Shown: positions 17,599 to 26,549, counted from the stretch's first letter. The stretch: 64,000 nucleotides of DNA from Morganella morganii (GCF_019242955.1 NZ_CP066129.1:2232001-2296000); one strand, 5' to 3'. Notes: generated from the letters alone by a model not told the origin. Program-made: numbers and translations.

Positions 17599-18381
17599 AT
17601 GGCTGCGCTGTTTAATGCTTTAGTCTCTGATTCCGTTATTTTGTTTGTTGTTATTTTTATTTTATCTGTCGGTTCGGCTTATGCCGGAAAATACCTGTTC
17701 AGAAAACGCCACGGAAAAACTGAATTAGCGGATGATGAAACCAAAATTGTTCTCGGCGCCGTATTATCTCTGCTGGGTTTATTAATCGGCTTTTTACTGA
17801 CGATTTCTATCGGCGGCTATAATAACCGCGAACAAATGGAAGAAAACGAAGCTATTGCCATCGGTAATGCATTCCAGCGGGCACAATTACTGTCTCCGGA
17901 AAATACACTGCGTGCCAATACCCTGCTTGGCACGTATATTGATGCCCGTATCGATTTCTTTAACGGCGGATCGCAGGCAAAAAATGAAAAATGGCGGGAT
18001 ATCTCCCTCGATGCACAGTCTTCTCTCTGGGAACTCGCTGCATCTCAAGCCCGCACCACACCAAATCCGGTGATTGCCTCTGTGCTGACCGCTTTCAGTG
18101 ATCTCTATGTTTCCGAAGAGAAAACCATGGCCAGCTGGCGTTATCAGATTCCGGGAGCTGCCTGGGTATTACTGATTTTATTTGCGGTCAGTGCCAATGT
18201 GCTGATCGGGTATAATATCCGCGGGTTACGCGGCAATAATATTATGATTTTAATCCTGCCGCTGCTGACAACCATGGCATTGTTTATGATTGCAGAAATT
18301 GATATTCCGGGTGAAGGGGTTATACATGTTGTACCGGATAACCTGATAAATTTACGCAGCGATATTTTCCCGGCAAAATAA
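17599..18381 (+). CDS. DUF4239 (bestrophin-like) membrane protein
   Basis: This 260-residue protein of the DUF4239 family has no established function. Two N-terminal helices (about 10-28 and 50-70, the latter LGAVLSLLGLLIGFLLTISIGGYNNR) precede a soluble helical middle with NREQMEENEAIAIGNAFQRAQLL, and two C-terminal helices (about 187-205 and 212-232) follow. The middle region and the EENEAI stretch are the family hallmark. It has its own short leader after the dbpA terminator and shares a bidirectional terminator with tonB. Confidence 0.75.
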   Translation: MAALFNALVSDSVILFVVIFILSVGSAYAGKYLFRKRHGKTELADDETKIVLGAVLSLLGLLIGFLLTISIGGYNNREQMEENEAIAIGNAFQRAQLLSPENTLRANTLLGTYIDARIDFFNGGSQAKNEKWRDISLDAQSSLWELAASQARTTPNPVIASVLTAFSDLYVSEEKTMASWRYQIPGAAWVLLILFAVSANVLIGYNIRGLRGNNIMILILPLLTTMALFMIAEIDIPGEGVIHVVPDNLINLRSDIFPAK

Positions 18382-18390
18382 AGCTGAAAC

Positions 18391-18430
18391 AAAAAACCCG
18401 GCATCTTTCAGGTACCGGGTTTTCTTTTTT
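18391..18430. terminator. Bidirectional terminator between DUF4239 gene and tonB
   Basis: The stem AACCCGG / CCGGGTT has A-rich and T-rich flanks on both sides, located 10 bp after one stop and just beyond the tonB stop on the other strand. Confidence 0.85.
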
Positions 18431-18436
18431 ATCAGA

Positions 18437-19171
18437 TCACTGAATGGTGGTCTTGCCGTCGATCCGGAAAATAATGGTTGTCGTCATACCTTTCTTAGGT
18501 TTTTTCTCGTAACGCCATTTACGCATTGCGTTACGGACTTCACGTTCAAACATATTTTTCGGTGATGCTTCGATAATATCGATATTCTCAATACGACCAT
18601 CGGTATCAACATCAAATCTGACCCGTACCTTCCCTTCTTTACCCAGGCTGCGTGCCCGTGCCGGATAAACCGGATCAGCACGGCTTAACGCTTTCGGATC
18701 ACCACCGCCAATATCACTTTGTCCGGCAGAAGCCACATTTCCCACGGGACCTGCGGGGGCTTTTTTCTCGTTCTGCTGACCATCCGGCGTACCACTGAAC
18801 AGAGGCTTATCGGATACCGGTGCTTTGGTTTCTGCCGGTTTTACGGCAGGTTTCTCAATTTTTTTCTCTTTTTTCGGTTTTGGTTTTGGTTTTTTCTCAA
18901 CCGGTTTCTTTTCCACCGGTTTTTCAATAACCGGCTTCACTACCGGTTCAGGCTCCGGCTCTGGTTCAGGCTCGGGCTCCGGTTCAGGTTCCGGCTGAGG
19001 TTCAGCCACAGCAGCTGCCGGTGCAGGCGCAAAAGCCGCCATCTCCACCATCAGTACTTTCGGCTCATCCTCAGCTTCCTTATTTATGTTGTAGTAAATC
19101 GCCGCAGCCACAGAAGCGTGCAGACAAAGTGAAATGAGAATCGGCCAGCTGACCCAGCGAAAAATAGACAT
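18437..19171 (-). CDS. tonB: Energy transducer TonB
   Basis: This 244-residue protein couples the ExbBD proton motive force to outer-membrane siderophore and B12 receptors. The N-terminal anchor (about 9-27) contains SLCLHASVAAAIYY with the conserved Ser/His face. The periplasm-spanning linker has an (EP)n run (about 57-76) then a (KP)n-rich run, and the C-terminal domain (about 155-244) carries DPVYPARARSLGKEGKVRVRFDVDTDG and MRKWRYEKKP. The EP segment is encoded by an imperfect hexamer repeat that could vary in copy number. A Fur-like sequence lies upstream at 19221-19239. Confidence 0.95.
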   Translation of the reverse strand: MSIFRWVSWPILISLCLHASVAAAIYYNINKEAEDEPKVLMVEMAAFAPAPAAAVAEPQPEPEPEPEPEPEPEPEPVVKPVIEKPVEKKPVEKKPKPKPKKEKKIEKPAVKPAETKAPVSDKPLFSGTPDGQQNEKKAPAGPVGNVASAGQSDIGGGDPKALSRADPVYPARARSLGKEGKVRVRFDVDTDGRIENIDIIEASPKNMFEREVRNAMRKWRYEKKPKKGMTTTIIFRIDGKTTIQ

Positions 19172-19220
19172 ATCAATACAATCTTATAAGCAACTAATAA
19201 TGACAATGGTCACTAGTGTA

Positions 19221-19239
19221 AATGCAAATAGCAATCAGT
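19221..19239 (-). promoter_or_regulatory. Candidate Fur box upstream of tonB
   Basis: On the minus strand the segment contains TGATTGCTATTTGCA, an imperfect match to the Fur NAT(A/T)AT hexamer array and similar to the sequence I recall upstream of E. coli tonB. It lies about 50-70 bp before the start codon. Iron control of tonB is established in enterobacteria. Confidence 0.45.
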
Positions 19240-19289
19240 TTCAATAAGAAAGATGCAACCATTGTCACTTATCGTGCTGATGGTCACTC

Positions 19290-19469
19290 TTAGTGGCTTA
19301 ATCCGGTCTGAGCAAACAACAGCGAACGGCGCTGTCTCGCGATATCCAGCTTACGCAGGGCGAAAATCCGGATATTCCGCCGTGACTGACTTTCCAGCCA
19401 GCGACGACGACGACGGGTTGCCTGCCGTAACATACGCCAACGTGCAACTTCCGGTCTGCTGTGTCTCAT
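19290..19469 (-). CDS. yciY: Small protein YciY
   Basis: This 59-residue, strongly basic protein begins MRHSRPEVARWRMLRQATR and continues with RRRRRWLESQSRRNIRI. This aligns with E. coli YciY (MKRSRTEVGRWRMQRQASR... SRWLEGQSRRNMRI), a 57-residue protein of unknown function encoded beside clsA. It is located between tonB and clsA, on the strand opposite clsA. The very high Arg content and absence of membrane segments suggest a cytoplasmic, perhaps nucleic-acid-contacting, protein; that is inference. Confidence 0.8.
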   Translation of the reverse strand: MRHSRPEVARWRMLRQATRRRRRWLESQSRRNIRIFALRKLDIARQRRSLLFAQTGLSH

Positions 19470-19723
19470 AACTAAACCCTTTTTAGACTGTGTGAAAAAA
19501 ATAAGCTAATAATAAGGGCGATTATTATAAACTGCCTGACACAATAACCAACCGCTTTCCCGCAATATCCGCAAACATTGCCGGAAAAAAGGGGTTAAAC
19601 TGACTTAAATCACAAATATAGCAGCATTACAGAAAGCTTTCTGATACATTTTCCGGTGGAGTATCAATCAGATTCTGTGCCTGTCTTGTCTGCGAACCTT
19701 ATTTTTAGGGAAAGATAATACCT

Positions 19724-21182
19724 ATGTCGACCTTTTATACGCTGTTATATTGGCTGAGTATTCTTTTCTACTGGCTGCTGGTGGCCGGTATCTCTGTCCG
19801 CGTGATGTATAAACGCCGCCCGGTGACATCGACCATGACCTGGTTACTGATCATTTATATCCTGCCCTTTATCGGGATAATCGCTTATCTCGCCTTTGGT
19901 GAGCTGCATCTCGGCCGCCGCCGCGTTGAACAGGCAAAAGGAATGTGGCCGTCTGTTTCCGGCTGGGTTGAAAATCTGCGCCGGTCAAAACATATTTTTG
20001 CCACCGAAAACAGTACTCAGGCTGCCCCGCTGTTTCAGCTGATCGAACATCGTCAGGGTATACCGGGGGTAAAAGGTAACCAGATACAGCTGTTTACCAC
20101 CTGTGAAGATTCATTACGCCAGATTGTAAAAGATATCGATAATGCAAAACACAGCATTGATATGGTGTTTTACATCTGGAAACCCGGCGGTGACGTGGAC
20201 AATGTCACCAATGCCCTGCTCGCCGCCGCAAAACGGGGCGTAAAATGCCGGATTATGGTTGATTCCGCCGGCAGCTGGCACTTCTTCCGCCATGATTATC
20301 CGAAAATGATGCGGGACGCCGGGATCGAGTTTGTCGAAGCTCTGCCGGTGAATGTTCTGCGTTTTGCTCTGCGCCGGATGGATTTGCGCCAGCACCGGAA
20401 AATTATCACCATCGATAACTATATTTCATACACCGGCAGTATGAATATGGTCGATCCGCGTTACTTTAAGCAGGATGCCGGTGTCGGTGAGTGGGTTGAT
20501 ATTCTTGTCCGTATGGAAGGCCCTGTGACCACTCTGTTCGGCATTATCTATGCACTTGACTGGGAAATGGAACGCGGCGAACGCCGGTTACCGCCTCCGC
20601 CTGATGATATTGAAATGCCGTTTGAAAAAGACAGCGGCCATACTGTGAATATTGTCGCCTCCGGCCCGGTTTCCCGAAGAACTAATTCAGCAATCTCTGA
20701 TGACGGCCATTTTCGCCGCACAGGAGCGTCTGACCTTCACCACACCGTATTTTGTACCGAGTGATGACCTGATGCACGCTATCTGTACCGCTGCCATGCG
20801 GGGCGTACGTGTCGCCATTGTGATGCCGCGTCTCAATGACTCGTTCCTCGTCCGCTGGGCAAGCCGTGCGTTTTATACCGAACTGCTGGAAGCCGGTGTG
20901 GAAATTTATCTGTTCGAAGATGGCCTGCTGCACACGAAAAGTGTTCTCGTGGATGACCAGCTCAGTATGGTCGGCTCCGTAAACCTGGATATGCGCAGCC
21001 TGTGGCTGAACTTTGAAATTACCGCCGTTATCGACGATGAAAGTTTTGCCGGTGACCTGAATATTGTCCAGAATGACTATATTTCGCGCGCTACCCGCCT
21101 CGATTACACCGAATGGGAAAAACGCCCGCTGACAAACCGGATACTCGAGCGGTTATGTTATTTCTTCAGTCCGCTGCTGTGA
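19724..21182 (+). pseudogene. clsA: Cardiolipin synthase A, frameshifted
   Basis: ClsA makes cardiolipin from two phosphatidylglycerols in the inner membrane. The first frame (to 20764) has two N-terminal helices (about 5-25 and 36-56) and HKD motif 1 as HRKIITID. The second frame, readable from about 20652, has HKD motif 2 as [20 protein letters not shown] and the conserved end [10 protein letters not shown]. The break is at about 20666-20672, where the family reads ASGPGFPE and the sequence is two bases short. Restoring 2 nt gives exactly 486 residues, the length of E. coli ClsA. As read, neither fragment has both HKD motifs, so no active enzyme is expected. A hairpin (21201-21230) follows. 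Confidence 0.88.
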
Positions 21183-21250
21183 TAAACTGCTCCCTTTATC
21201 ATCCCCGCCGGTATAACACGGCGGGGGATCACCGGAATATAATCTGACTT

Positions 21251-21583
21251 ATGAGTACCTCTCAGCCCCGCCTCCTCAGCGAACAGGAAACCATTGAAAT
21301 GGCCTATGACCTGTTTCTGGAGCAGGCAATGGATAACCTTGACCCGGCAGACGTTCTGCTGTTCAACCTTCAGTTTGAAGAGATCGGCGGCGCCGAAATT
21401 GTTCCGGCCGGTAATGACTGGTCAGAATTCGCACCGTTTCTGGCACAAAATCCGGCATGTGCCGAAGTGGTTATCGGCCTGGCACCCGATGAGAATGCAG
21501 ACATCGACCAGATTTTTGCCAGAGTACTGATTTCCCGTCATTTTACCGGTTCACCGGAGTACGCAGTCCGCTGGCGGGAATAA
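21251..21583 (+). CDS. yciU: Putative dsDNA mimic protein YciU
   Basis: This 110-residue, highly acidic protein of the UPF0263/YciU (DsDNA mimic) family has family stretches [27 protein letters not shown] and ARVLISRHF. Members have a negatively charged surface resembling DNA, and the H. influenzae homologue HI1450 binds HU. The gene sits directly after clsA, as in E. coli. Confidence 0.9.
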   Translation: MSTSQPRLLSEQETIEMAYDLFLEQAMDNLDPADVLLFNLQFEEIGGAEIVPAGNDWSEFAPFLAQNPACAEVVIGLAPDENADIDQIFARVLISRHFTGSPEYAVRWRE

Positions 21584-21603
21584 ATTCCCTGCCGGTCAGT
21601 CTG

Positions 21604-22161
21604 TCAGCAGCGGCATTTTTCCCGTCTTGCAATCAGTGATCGTGTAATAACCTCAATTTCGGCAGGATCTTCTGCGGCTCCTGCCCGCAATGCCACATTC
21701 CATTTACTGATCACTTTTGCATTTTCTGCCAGCTCAGAGTACGTATCCAGCCGCCCCTGTGCTGTCAGCCAGGCCGCAACGGCCGCCCAGTCCCACAGCG
21801 GGGATTGTCCGCGCAACCGCTGCACCGGTCCCGGAAAGGTTCCCGGACCACGGGTGCCATCCTTAAGTAAGGCGATTGCCTGACGCGACATGCCGGTCAG
21901 TTCTGCAATATCACTCAGGCCGACAACCGCTGAATCCACTGATTCCACCCGCGCATTCACACCGGCTGATTCCGCATCCTCCACAGCAGTACGGATAGCG
22001 TAATCCAGTGACGGCGCTTCACGGTCAAACTCAAGATAGACTGATTTACCGTAAAAACAGAGTAAGGCATCATCACAGCCGCTTTCAAACAAGGCATCTT
22101 CCAGATTTTTTGTATCCGCCGTCACTCCGGACAGCGTCAGTGTAAAATTATACAGTGCCAT
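21604..22161 (-). CDS. Helix-turn-helix protein, putative antitoxin partner
   Basis: This 185-residue protein has a beta-rich N-terminal part (about 1-75, MALYNFTLTLSGV) of unassigned function, then a DNA-binding helix-turn-helix (about 80-105) reading GLSDIAELTGMSRQAIALLKDG, and a C-terminal helical part with WDWAAVAAWL. The RBS GGGGAAAA is optimal and the start is 27 bp after the stop of the small upstream gene, so the two form an operon. I do not recognise a named family. The pairing of a small HicA-like protein with an HTH protein is typical of type II toxin-antitoxin or autoregulated units. It lies between yciU and oppF, where E. coli has no such genes. Confidence 0.65.
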   Translation of the reverse strand: MALYNFTLTLSGVTADTKNLEDALFESGCDDALLCFYGKSVYLEFDREAPSLDYAIRTAVEDAESAGVNARVESVDSAVVGLSDIAELTGMSRQAIALLKDGTRGPGTFPGPVQRLRGQSPLWDWAAVAAWLTAQGRLDTYSELAENAKVISKWNVALRAGAAEDPAEIEVITRSLIARREKCRC

Positions 22162-22188
22162 CGTTTTCCCCTTTCCTTCTGCCTGTTT

Positions 22189-22413
22189 TCACTGACAGGC
22201 ATCCACTTTTCGTCTGATTTGCTTTGCATGGTTTTCCGGATTCCGCGGCGTTGACCAGACACTCATCTGATGCTGCCGGTGTTCATCATACGGTGACCCG
22301 CACCGTAACCGGCAAAATGCATGAGAGGAATTCCCCGGAGCAATCCACATCCATCCCTGCAACAACGCATATTCAATCGCAGACTGAATATGTTTATCCG
22401 GGTGTTTTTTCAT
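22189..22413 (-). CDS. HicA-like small protein, putative toxin
   Basis: The 74-residue protein starts MKKHPDKHIQSAIEYALLQG and ends NPENHAKQIRRKVDACQ. The layout (short helix, strands with WMWIAPGNSSHAFCRLRC, helix with NHAKQIRR) and a central His resemble the small dsRBD-like fold of HicA mRNA interferases, where a catalytic His follows a Gly/Ser turn. The fold assignment is by eye. The upstream promoter places transcription start only about 5 nt before this ATG, so the mRNA may be nearly leaderless. Downstream is the HTH partner. Confidence 0.6.
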   Translation of the reverse strand: MKKHPDKHIQSAIEYALLQGWMWIAPGNSSHAFCRLRCGSPYDEHRQHQMSVWSTPRNPENHAKQIRRKVDACQ

Positions 22414-22424
22414 TTCCTGCACCT

Positions 22425-22455
22425 ACTGTAGTTTATGTGTTGACGTTCGTCAACA
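22425..22455 (-). promoter_or_regulatory. Promoter with overlapping operator palindrome of the HicA-like/HTH unit
   Basis: On the minus strand TTGACG (22453-22448) and TACAGT (22430-22425) are spaced by 17 bp. The palindrome TGTTGACG / CGTCAACA (22438-22445 and 22448-22455) covers the -35 element. This is a classic arrangement for repression by the operon's own HTH protein. Confidence 0.65.
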
Positions 22456-22587
22456 TCGTATTATCGCTTTACCGGAAAACCGGTGTGCTTTTAAATAACG
22501 GAACAGGCAGACGGTTTGCAATATCCGGAAACGGGCTGCTTCAGATTTTGCGGCTGGGATGGAAAACCAGGATGTGATGATGAAAAA

Positions 22588-22615
22588 AAAGCGCCCTTAC
22601 CGGGCGCTTTGTCGT
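22588..22615 (-). terminator. Terminator of the opp operon
   Basis: The stem AAAGCGCCC / GGGCGCTTT with loop TTACC, read on the minus strand, is followed by a run of T. It lies 34 bp after the oppF stop. Confidence 0.9.
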
Positions 22616-22643
22616 AAAAATACGATTAACAGATTGACTGCAT

Positions 22644-23642
22644 TTACAGCGGATCAACCTTCAGGCAGGAGACCGCATGGCGGAAACTACCTTCCAGAAG
22701 CGGACGGGTTCTTGCGCATTCGCTGTCCGCCAGCGGGCAGCGGGTGCGGAAGACACAACCGGACGGCGGGTTGATCGGCGACGGCAGTTCGCCTTCCAGC
22801 AGCTGAATCGTTTTATTCTGCTCTTTATCCGGGTCAGGGACCGGTACCGCAGACATCAGCGCTTTGGTATACGGATGCAGCGGGTTGTGATACACCTCAT
22901 CATAGGTGCCGAGTTCCACTGCATGACCGAGATACATCACCAGCACGCGGTCAGAAATGTGTTTCACCACGGCCAGGTCGTGAGCGATAAAAATAAGGGA
23001 CAACCCCATCTCCCGCTGTAATTCTTTCAGCAGGTTCACCACCTGAGCCTGGATAGACACATCCAGCGCTGAAACCGGTTCATCACAGATAACCAGTTTC
23101 GGTTCGAGGATCAGCGCGCGGGCGATCCCGATACGCTGACACTGCCCGCCGGAAAACTCATGCGGATAGCGGTTCACCAGGTTCGGCAGCAGCCCGACTT
23201 TCATCATCATGGCTTTAACTTTGTCTGCCACTTCCGTCTTGCTCATTGACGGATAGTATGTCCGCAGCGGCTCCGCGATAATATCACCGATAGTCATACG
23301 CGGATTGAGTGACGCCAGCGGGTCCTGGAAAATCATCTGGATATCATTACGGACATTGTGCCAGTCTTTTTCGCTCATCCCGCTGAGGTTTCTACCCAGC
23401 CAGGTTACCCGCCCGGCGGTGGATTTCACCAGGCCGATAATGGCACGCGCAAAGGTGGATTTTCCGCAGCCGGATTCCCCGACCACCCCGAGCGTTTCCC
23501 CCTCATAGAGGCGGACAGTCACACCATCCACCGCTTTCAGGCTTTTGGCCGGTTGCCAGAACCACTGTTTATTATCTCTGATGGAAAAATGGACTTTTAA
23601 ATCTTCAATTTCCAGCAAAACCGGACGTTCTGAATGTGTCAT
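22644..23642 (-). CDS. oppF: Oligopeptide ABC transporter ATP-binding protein OppF
   Basis: This 332-residue ATPase is one of two that power oligopeptide uptake. It has Walker A GESGCGKST (residues 55-63), Q-loop in MIFQDPLASLNP, signature FSGGQCQR, Walker B LVICDEPVSALD, H-loop IAHDLAVV, and the C-terminal oligopeptide-transporter extension with cysteines in CVFRTRCPLADSEC. The start ATG overlaps the oppD stop by one base (TAATG), showing translational coupling. It is the last gene of the operon. Confidence 0.96.
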   Translation of the reverse strand: MTHSERPVLLEIEDLKVHFSIRDNKQWFWQPAKSLKAVDGVTVRLYEGETLGVVGESGCGKSTFARAIIGLVKSTAGRVTWLGRNLSGMSEKDWHNVRNDIQMIFQDPLASLNPRMTIGDIIAEPLRTYYPSMSKTEVADKVKAMMMKVGLLPNLVNRYPHEFSGGQCQRIGIARALILEPKLVICDEPVSALDVSIQAQVVNLLKELQREMGLSLIFIAHDLAVVKHISDRVLVMYLGHAVELGTYDEVYHNPLHPYTKALMSAVPVPDPDKEQNKTIQLLEGELPSPINPPSGCVFRTRCPLADSECARTRPLLEGSFRHAVSCLKVDPL

Positions 23643-24616
23643 TACGCCAACTCCTCCGCAGTTCTGAAGCAGGCACGCAAACGGCCCTGAGAAAATGCCT
23701 GTAACGGCGGTTCATTCCGCACACATTCATCAGTCGCATACTGACAGCGCGGACGGAACGGACACCCGGCAGGGAGACGCAGCAGGTTAGGCGGATTACC
23801 CGGAATAGTGGCAAGCTCACTGTCCTCCGGTCCGTCAAGACGCGGAACGGCTCTGAGCAACCCGATAGAATACGGATGCGACGGATGATAAAACACATCG
23901 CGGGCAGTACCGTATTCCATCGTGCGCCCGGCATACATCACCAGTACCTTGTCACAGATACCGGCCACCACACCGAGGTCATGGGTGATCATAATAATTG
24001 CGGTATTGAATTCGCTCTTCAGCTCATTCAGCAGCGTCATGATTTGCGCCTGCACCGTCACATCCAGCGCAGTGGTCGGTTCATCGGCAATCAGCAGCTT
24101 CGGTTTGCACAGCAGCGCCATAGCAATCATCACGCGCTGACGCATTCCGCCGGAGAATTCATGCGGGTACATATTCATCCGTTTACGGGCTTCCGGCATT
24201 TTCACCGCATCCAGCATCCGGACGGATTCCTCAAAAGCATCATGCGCACTCAGGCCTTTATGCAGCATCAGCACTTCTGTCAGCTGTTTGCTGACTTTCA
24301 TGTACGGATTGAGCGACGTCATCGGATCCTGGAAGATCATGGAAATCTCTTCGGCCCGCATTTTGTTCAGTGCTTTCTCTTTCAGATTGAGAATTTCACG
24401 CCCGTTAAACACCGCAGAGCCGCTGACCACGCCATTGCGCGCCAGCAGTCCCATCAGTGCAAACGCTGTCTGTGACTTACCGGAGCCGGATTCACCGACA
24501 ATCCCGAGTGTCTCACCTGCGGACAGCGAAAAGTTAAGTTTGTTCACGGCAGTGACATCGCCGTCCGGCGTTTTGAATGTCACGTTCAGGTCGTTAACCT
24601 GTAATAATTGAGTCAT
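23642..24616 (-). CDS. oppD: Oligopeptide ABC transporter ATP-binding protein OppD
   Basis: The 324-residue ATPase pairs with OppF. Walker A GESGSGKS (residues 41-48), MIFQDPMTSLNPYMKV, signature FSGGMRQR, Walker B LLIADEPTTALDVTVQ, H-loop ITHDLGVV, and a C-terminal Cys-containing tail (CPFRPRCQYATDEC) are all present. It is separated from oppC by 11 bp and overlaps oppF by one base. Confidence 0.96.
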   Translation of the reverse strand: MTQLLQVNDLNVTFKTPDGDVTAVNKLNFSLSAGETLGIVGESGSGKSQTAFALMGLLARNGVVSGSAVFNGREILNLKEKALNKMRAEEISMIFQDPMTSLNPYMKVSKQLTEVLMLHKGLSAHDAFEESVRMLDAVKMPEARKRMNMYPHEFSGGMRQRVMIAMALLCKPKLLIADEPTTALDVTVQAQIMTLLNELKSEFNTAIIMITHDLGVVAGICDKVLVMYAGRTMEYGTARDVFYHPSHPYSIGLLRAVPRLDGPEDSELATIPGNPPNLLRLPAGCPFRPRCQYATDECVRNEPPLQAFSQGRLRACFRTAEELA

Positions 24617-24627
24617 TGGCGGCCTCC

Positions 24628-25536
24628 TCAGCGATCTTTCGGGTCAAGGGCATCACGCAGCCCGTCACCGATAAAGTTGAAACAAAACAGAGTTACCACC
24701 AGGAATGCTGCCGGGAACATCAGTAACCAGGGCGAAACCTCCATTGAGTTAGCACCATCATTGAGCAGTGCGCCCCAACTGCTTAACGGCTCCTGTGTAC
24801 CCAGCCCGAGGAAGCTGAGGAAGGATTCAAACAGGATCATACTCGGCACCAGCAGTGAGGCGTAAACCACCACCACACCCAGCACGTTCGGGACAATATG
24901 ACGCAGAATGATATTGCGTGTCGGCACACCACACACTTTCGCCGCCTCAATAAATTCTTTGCTCTTCAGGCTCAGGGTCTGGCCACGCACAATACGCGCC
25001 ATATCCAGCCAGGAAACCATACCGATAGCGACAAAGATCAGAAAAATATTCTGGCCAAAGAAGGTCACCAGCAGGATAACAAAGAACATAAACGGGAAGG
25101 AGTTAAGGATTTCCAGCACACGCATCATAACAGAGTCGGTTTTGCCGCCGACATAGCCGGACATCGCACCATACAGTGTGCCCACCAGTACCGCCACCAG
25201 CGCAGCCGCCAGTCCCACCATCAGCGAGATACGGCCGCCGATAGCCACACGCACCAGCAGGTCACGGCCGGAGGAATCGGTACCAAAATAGTGGCCGCTC
25301 TCCATATCCGGTGCCGCGGACATCATGCCCCAGTCGGTATCGTCATAGGCGAACTCCGACAGCACAGGCATAAAAATGACAAACAGGGTAATTAAAAACA
25401 ACAGACACAGGCTGGTGATCGCGGCTTTGTTATGCATAAAGCGGCGGCGGGCATCCGCCCACAGGCTGCGTCCTTCGACATCAAGCTGCTCCGTAAAATT
25501 TTCCAGAGCTTCGCGGTTTTTTTCATTCGGTAACAT
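24628..25536 (-). CDS. oppC: Oligopeptide ABC transporter permease OppC
   Basis: This 302-residue inner-membrane permease of the DppC/OppC type has an N-terminal cytoplasmic stretch and first helix (about 38-58), the GTDSSGRDLLVR motif that follows the OppC_N domain, and five further helices. The EAA coupling loop reads EAAKVCGVPTRNIILRHIVPN. The C-terminus GDGLRDALDPKDR is typical of the family. It is in the middle of oppBCDF. Confidence 0.96.
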   Translation of the reverse strand: MLPNEKNREALENFTEQLDVEGRSLWADARRRFMHNKAAITSLCLLFLITLFVIFMPVLSEFAYDDTDWGMMSAAPDMESGHYFGTDSSGRDLLVRVAIGGRISLMVGLAAALVAVLVGTLYGAMSGYVGGKTDSVMMRVLEILNSFPFMFFVILLVTFFGQNIFLIFVAIGMVSWLDMARIVRGQTLSLKSKEFIEAAKVCGVPTRNIILRHIVPNVLGVVVVYASLLVPSMILFESFLSFLGLGTQEPLSSWGALLNDGANSMEVSPWLLMFPAAFLVVTLFCFNFIGDGLRDALDPKDR

Positions 25537-25550
25537 AGCGTGCTCCGGGA

Positions 25551-26471
25551 CTAATAACGGATTTTCGGATCGATAACGGCATACAGCACGTCAACGATAC
25601 AGTTAAAGGCGATGGTCAGTGCACCGACCAGGATGGTCAGGCTCAGTACCAGGGAGTAATCCCGGTTCAGCGCGCCGTTGACAAATAACTGTCCCACACC
25701 CGGCAAACCGAAAATCGTCTCAATCACCATCGAACCCGTGATAATCCCCACAAACGCCGGTCCCATATAGGAAACCACCGGTAACAGTGCCGGGCGCAGC
25801 GCATGCCGCCAGACAATCTTACGCATCGGCAATCCTTTGGCCCGCGCGGTACGGATAAAGTTGGAGTGCATCACCTCAATCATCGAGCTGCGCATAATAC
25901 GCGAGATACTGGCAATGTAGGCCAGTGACAGCGCGACCATCGGCAGAATGATATTGCTGAGCTGCCCGCCGTTCCAGCCGCCGCCCGGCAGCCAGTGCAG
26001 ATGGATGGCAAAGACAAGGACCAGCAGCGGCGCCACCACAAAGCTGGGGATAACCACCCCGGTCATGGCAAAGCCCATGACGGTATAGTCCCATTTGGTA
26101 TTCTGATTCAGTGCGGCTATCACACCGGCACTGACCCCCACAATCAGTGCCAGCACAAAGGCTGCCAGCCCGAGTTTTGCAGAGACCGGAAACGCAGACG
26201 CCACCAGGTCATTAACCGAGTAATCTTTATATTTAAAGGAAGGCCCGAAGTCCCCTTTTGATAACTGAACTAAATAATCAAAATACTGAACATGAATCGG
26301 ATCATTAAGATGGTATTTGGCTTCAATATTCGCCATCACTTCCGGCGGCAATTTACGCTCACCGGTAAATGGGCTGCCCGGAGCCAGACGCATCATAAAG
26401 AAAGATATCGTAATTAACACAAAAAGCGTCGGGATCGCCTCGAGTATACGGCGAAGAATAAACTTAAACAT
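25551..26471 (-). CDS. oppB: Oligopeptide ABC transporter permease OppB
   Basis: The 306-residue permease forms the membrane channel with OppC. It starts MFKFILRRILEAIPTLFVLITISFF (helix 1) and shows the family LAPGSPFTGERKLP stretch. The EAA loop is IRTARAKGLPMRKIVWRHALRPALLP. It ends with DPKIRY. A GC-rich hairpin (26517-26538) separates it from oppA, consistent with lower expression of membrane components than of the binding protein. Confidence 0.96.
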   Translation of the reverse strand: MFKFILRRILEAIPTLFVLITISFFMMRLAPGSPFTGERKLPPEVMANIEAKYHLNDPIHVQYFDYLVQLSKGDFGPSFKYKDYSVNDLVASAFPVSAKLGLAAFVLALIVGVSAGVIAALNQNTKWDYTVMGFAMTGVVIPSFVVAPLLVLVFAIHLHWLPGGGWNGGQLSNIILPMVALSLAYIASISRIMRSSMIEVMHSNFIRTARAKGLPMRKIVWRHALRPALLPVVSYMGPAFVGIITGSMVIETIFGLPGVGQLFVNGALNRDYSLVLSLTILVGALTIAFNCIVDVLYAVIDPKIRY

Positions 26472-26516
26472 TGCCCGTTCCTATACAGTACCCGCTCCCG
26501 GGGTACACACTACACA

Positions 26517-26538
26517 GGCCGCCCTTCGCAGGGCGGCC
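26517..26538 (-). terminator. Hairpin between oppA and oppB
   Basis: A perfect 9-bp stem (GGCCGCCCT / AGGGCGGCC) with loop TCGC and no T run on the minus side lies 11 bp after the oppA stop. It most likely stabilises the oppA 3' end and attenuates read-through rather than terminating fully. Confidence 0.65.
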
Positions 26539-26549
26539 AACCGTCGGTA

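Noticed and set aside
18719-19132. Long plus-strand open frame opposite tonB
   Set aside because: It is the antisense of the Pro/Glu/Lys repeats of tonB, giving an Arg/Phe-rich low-complexity product; tonB is unmistakable on the other strand.
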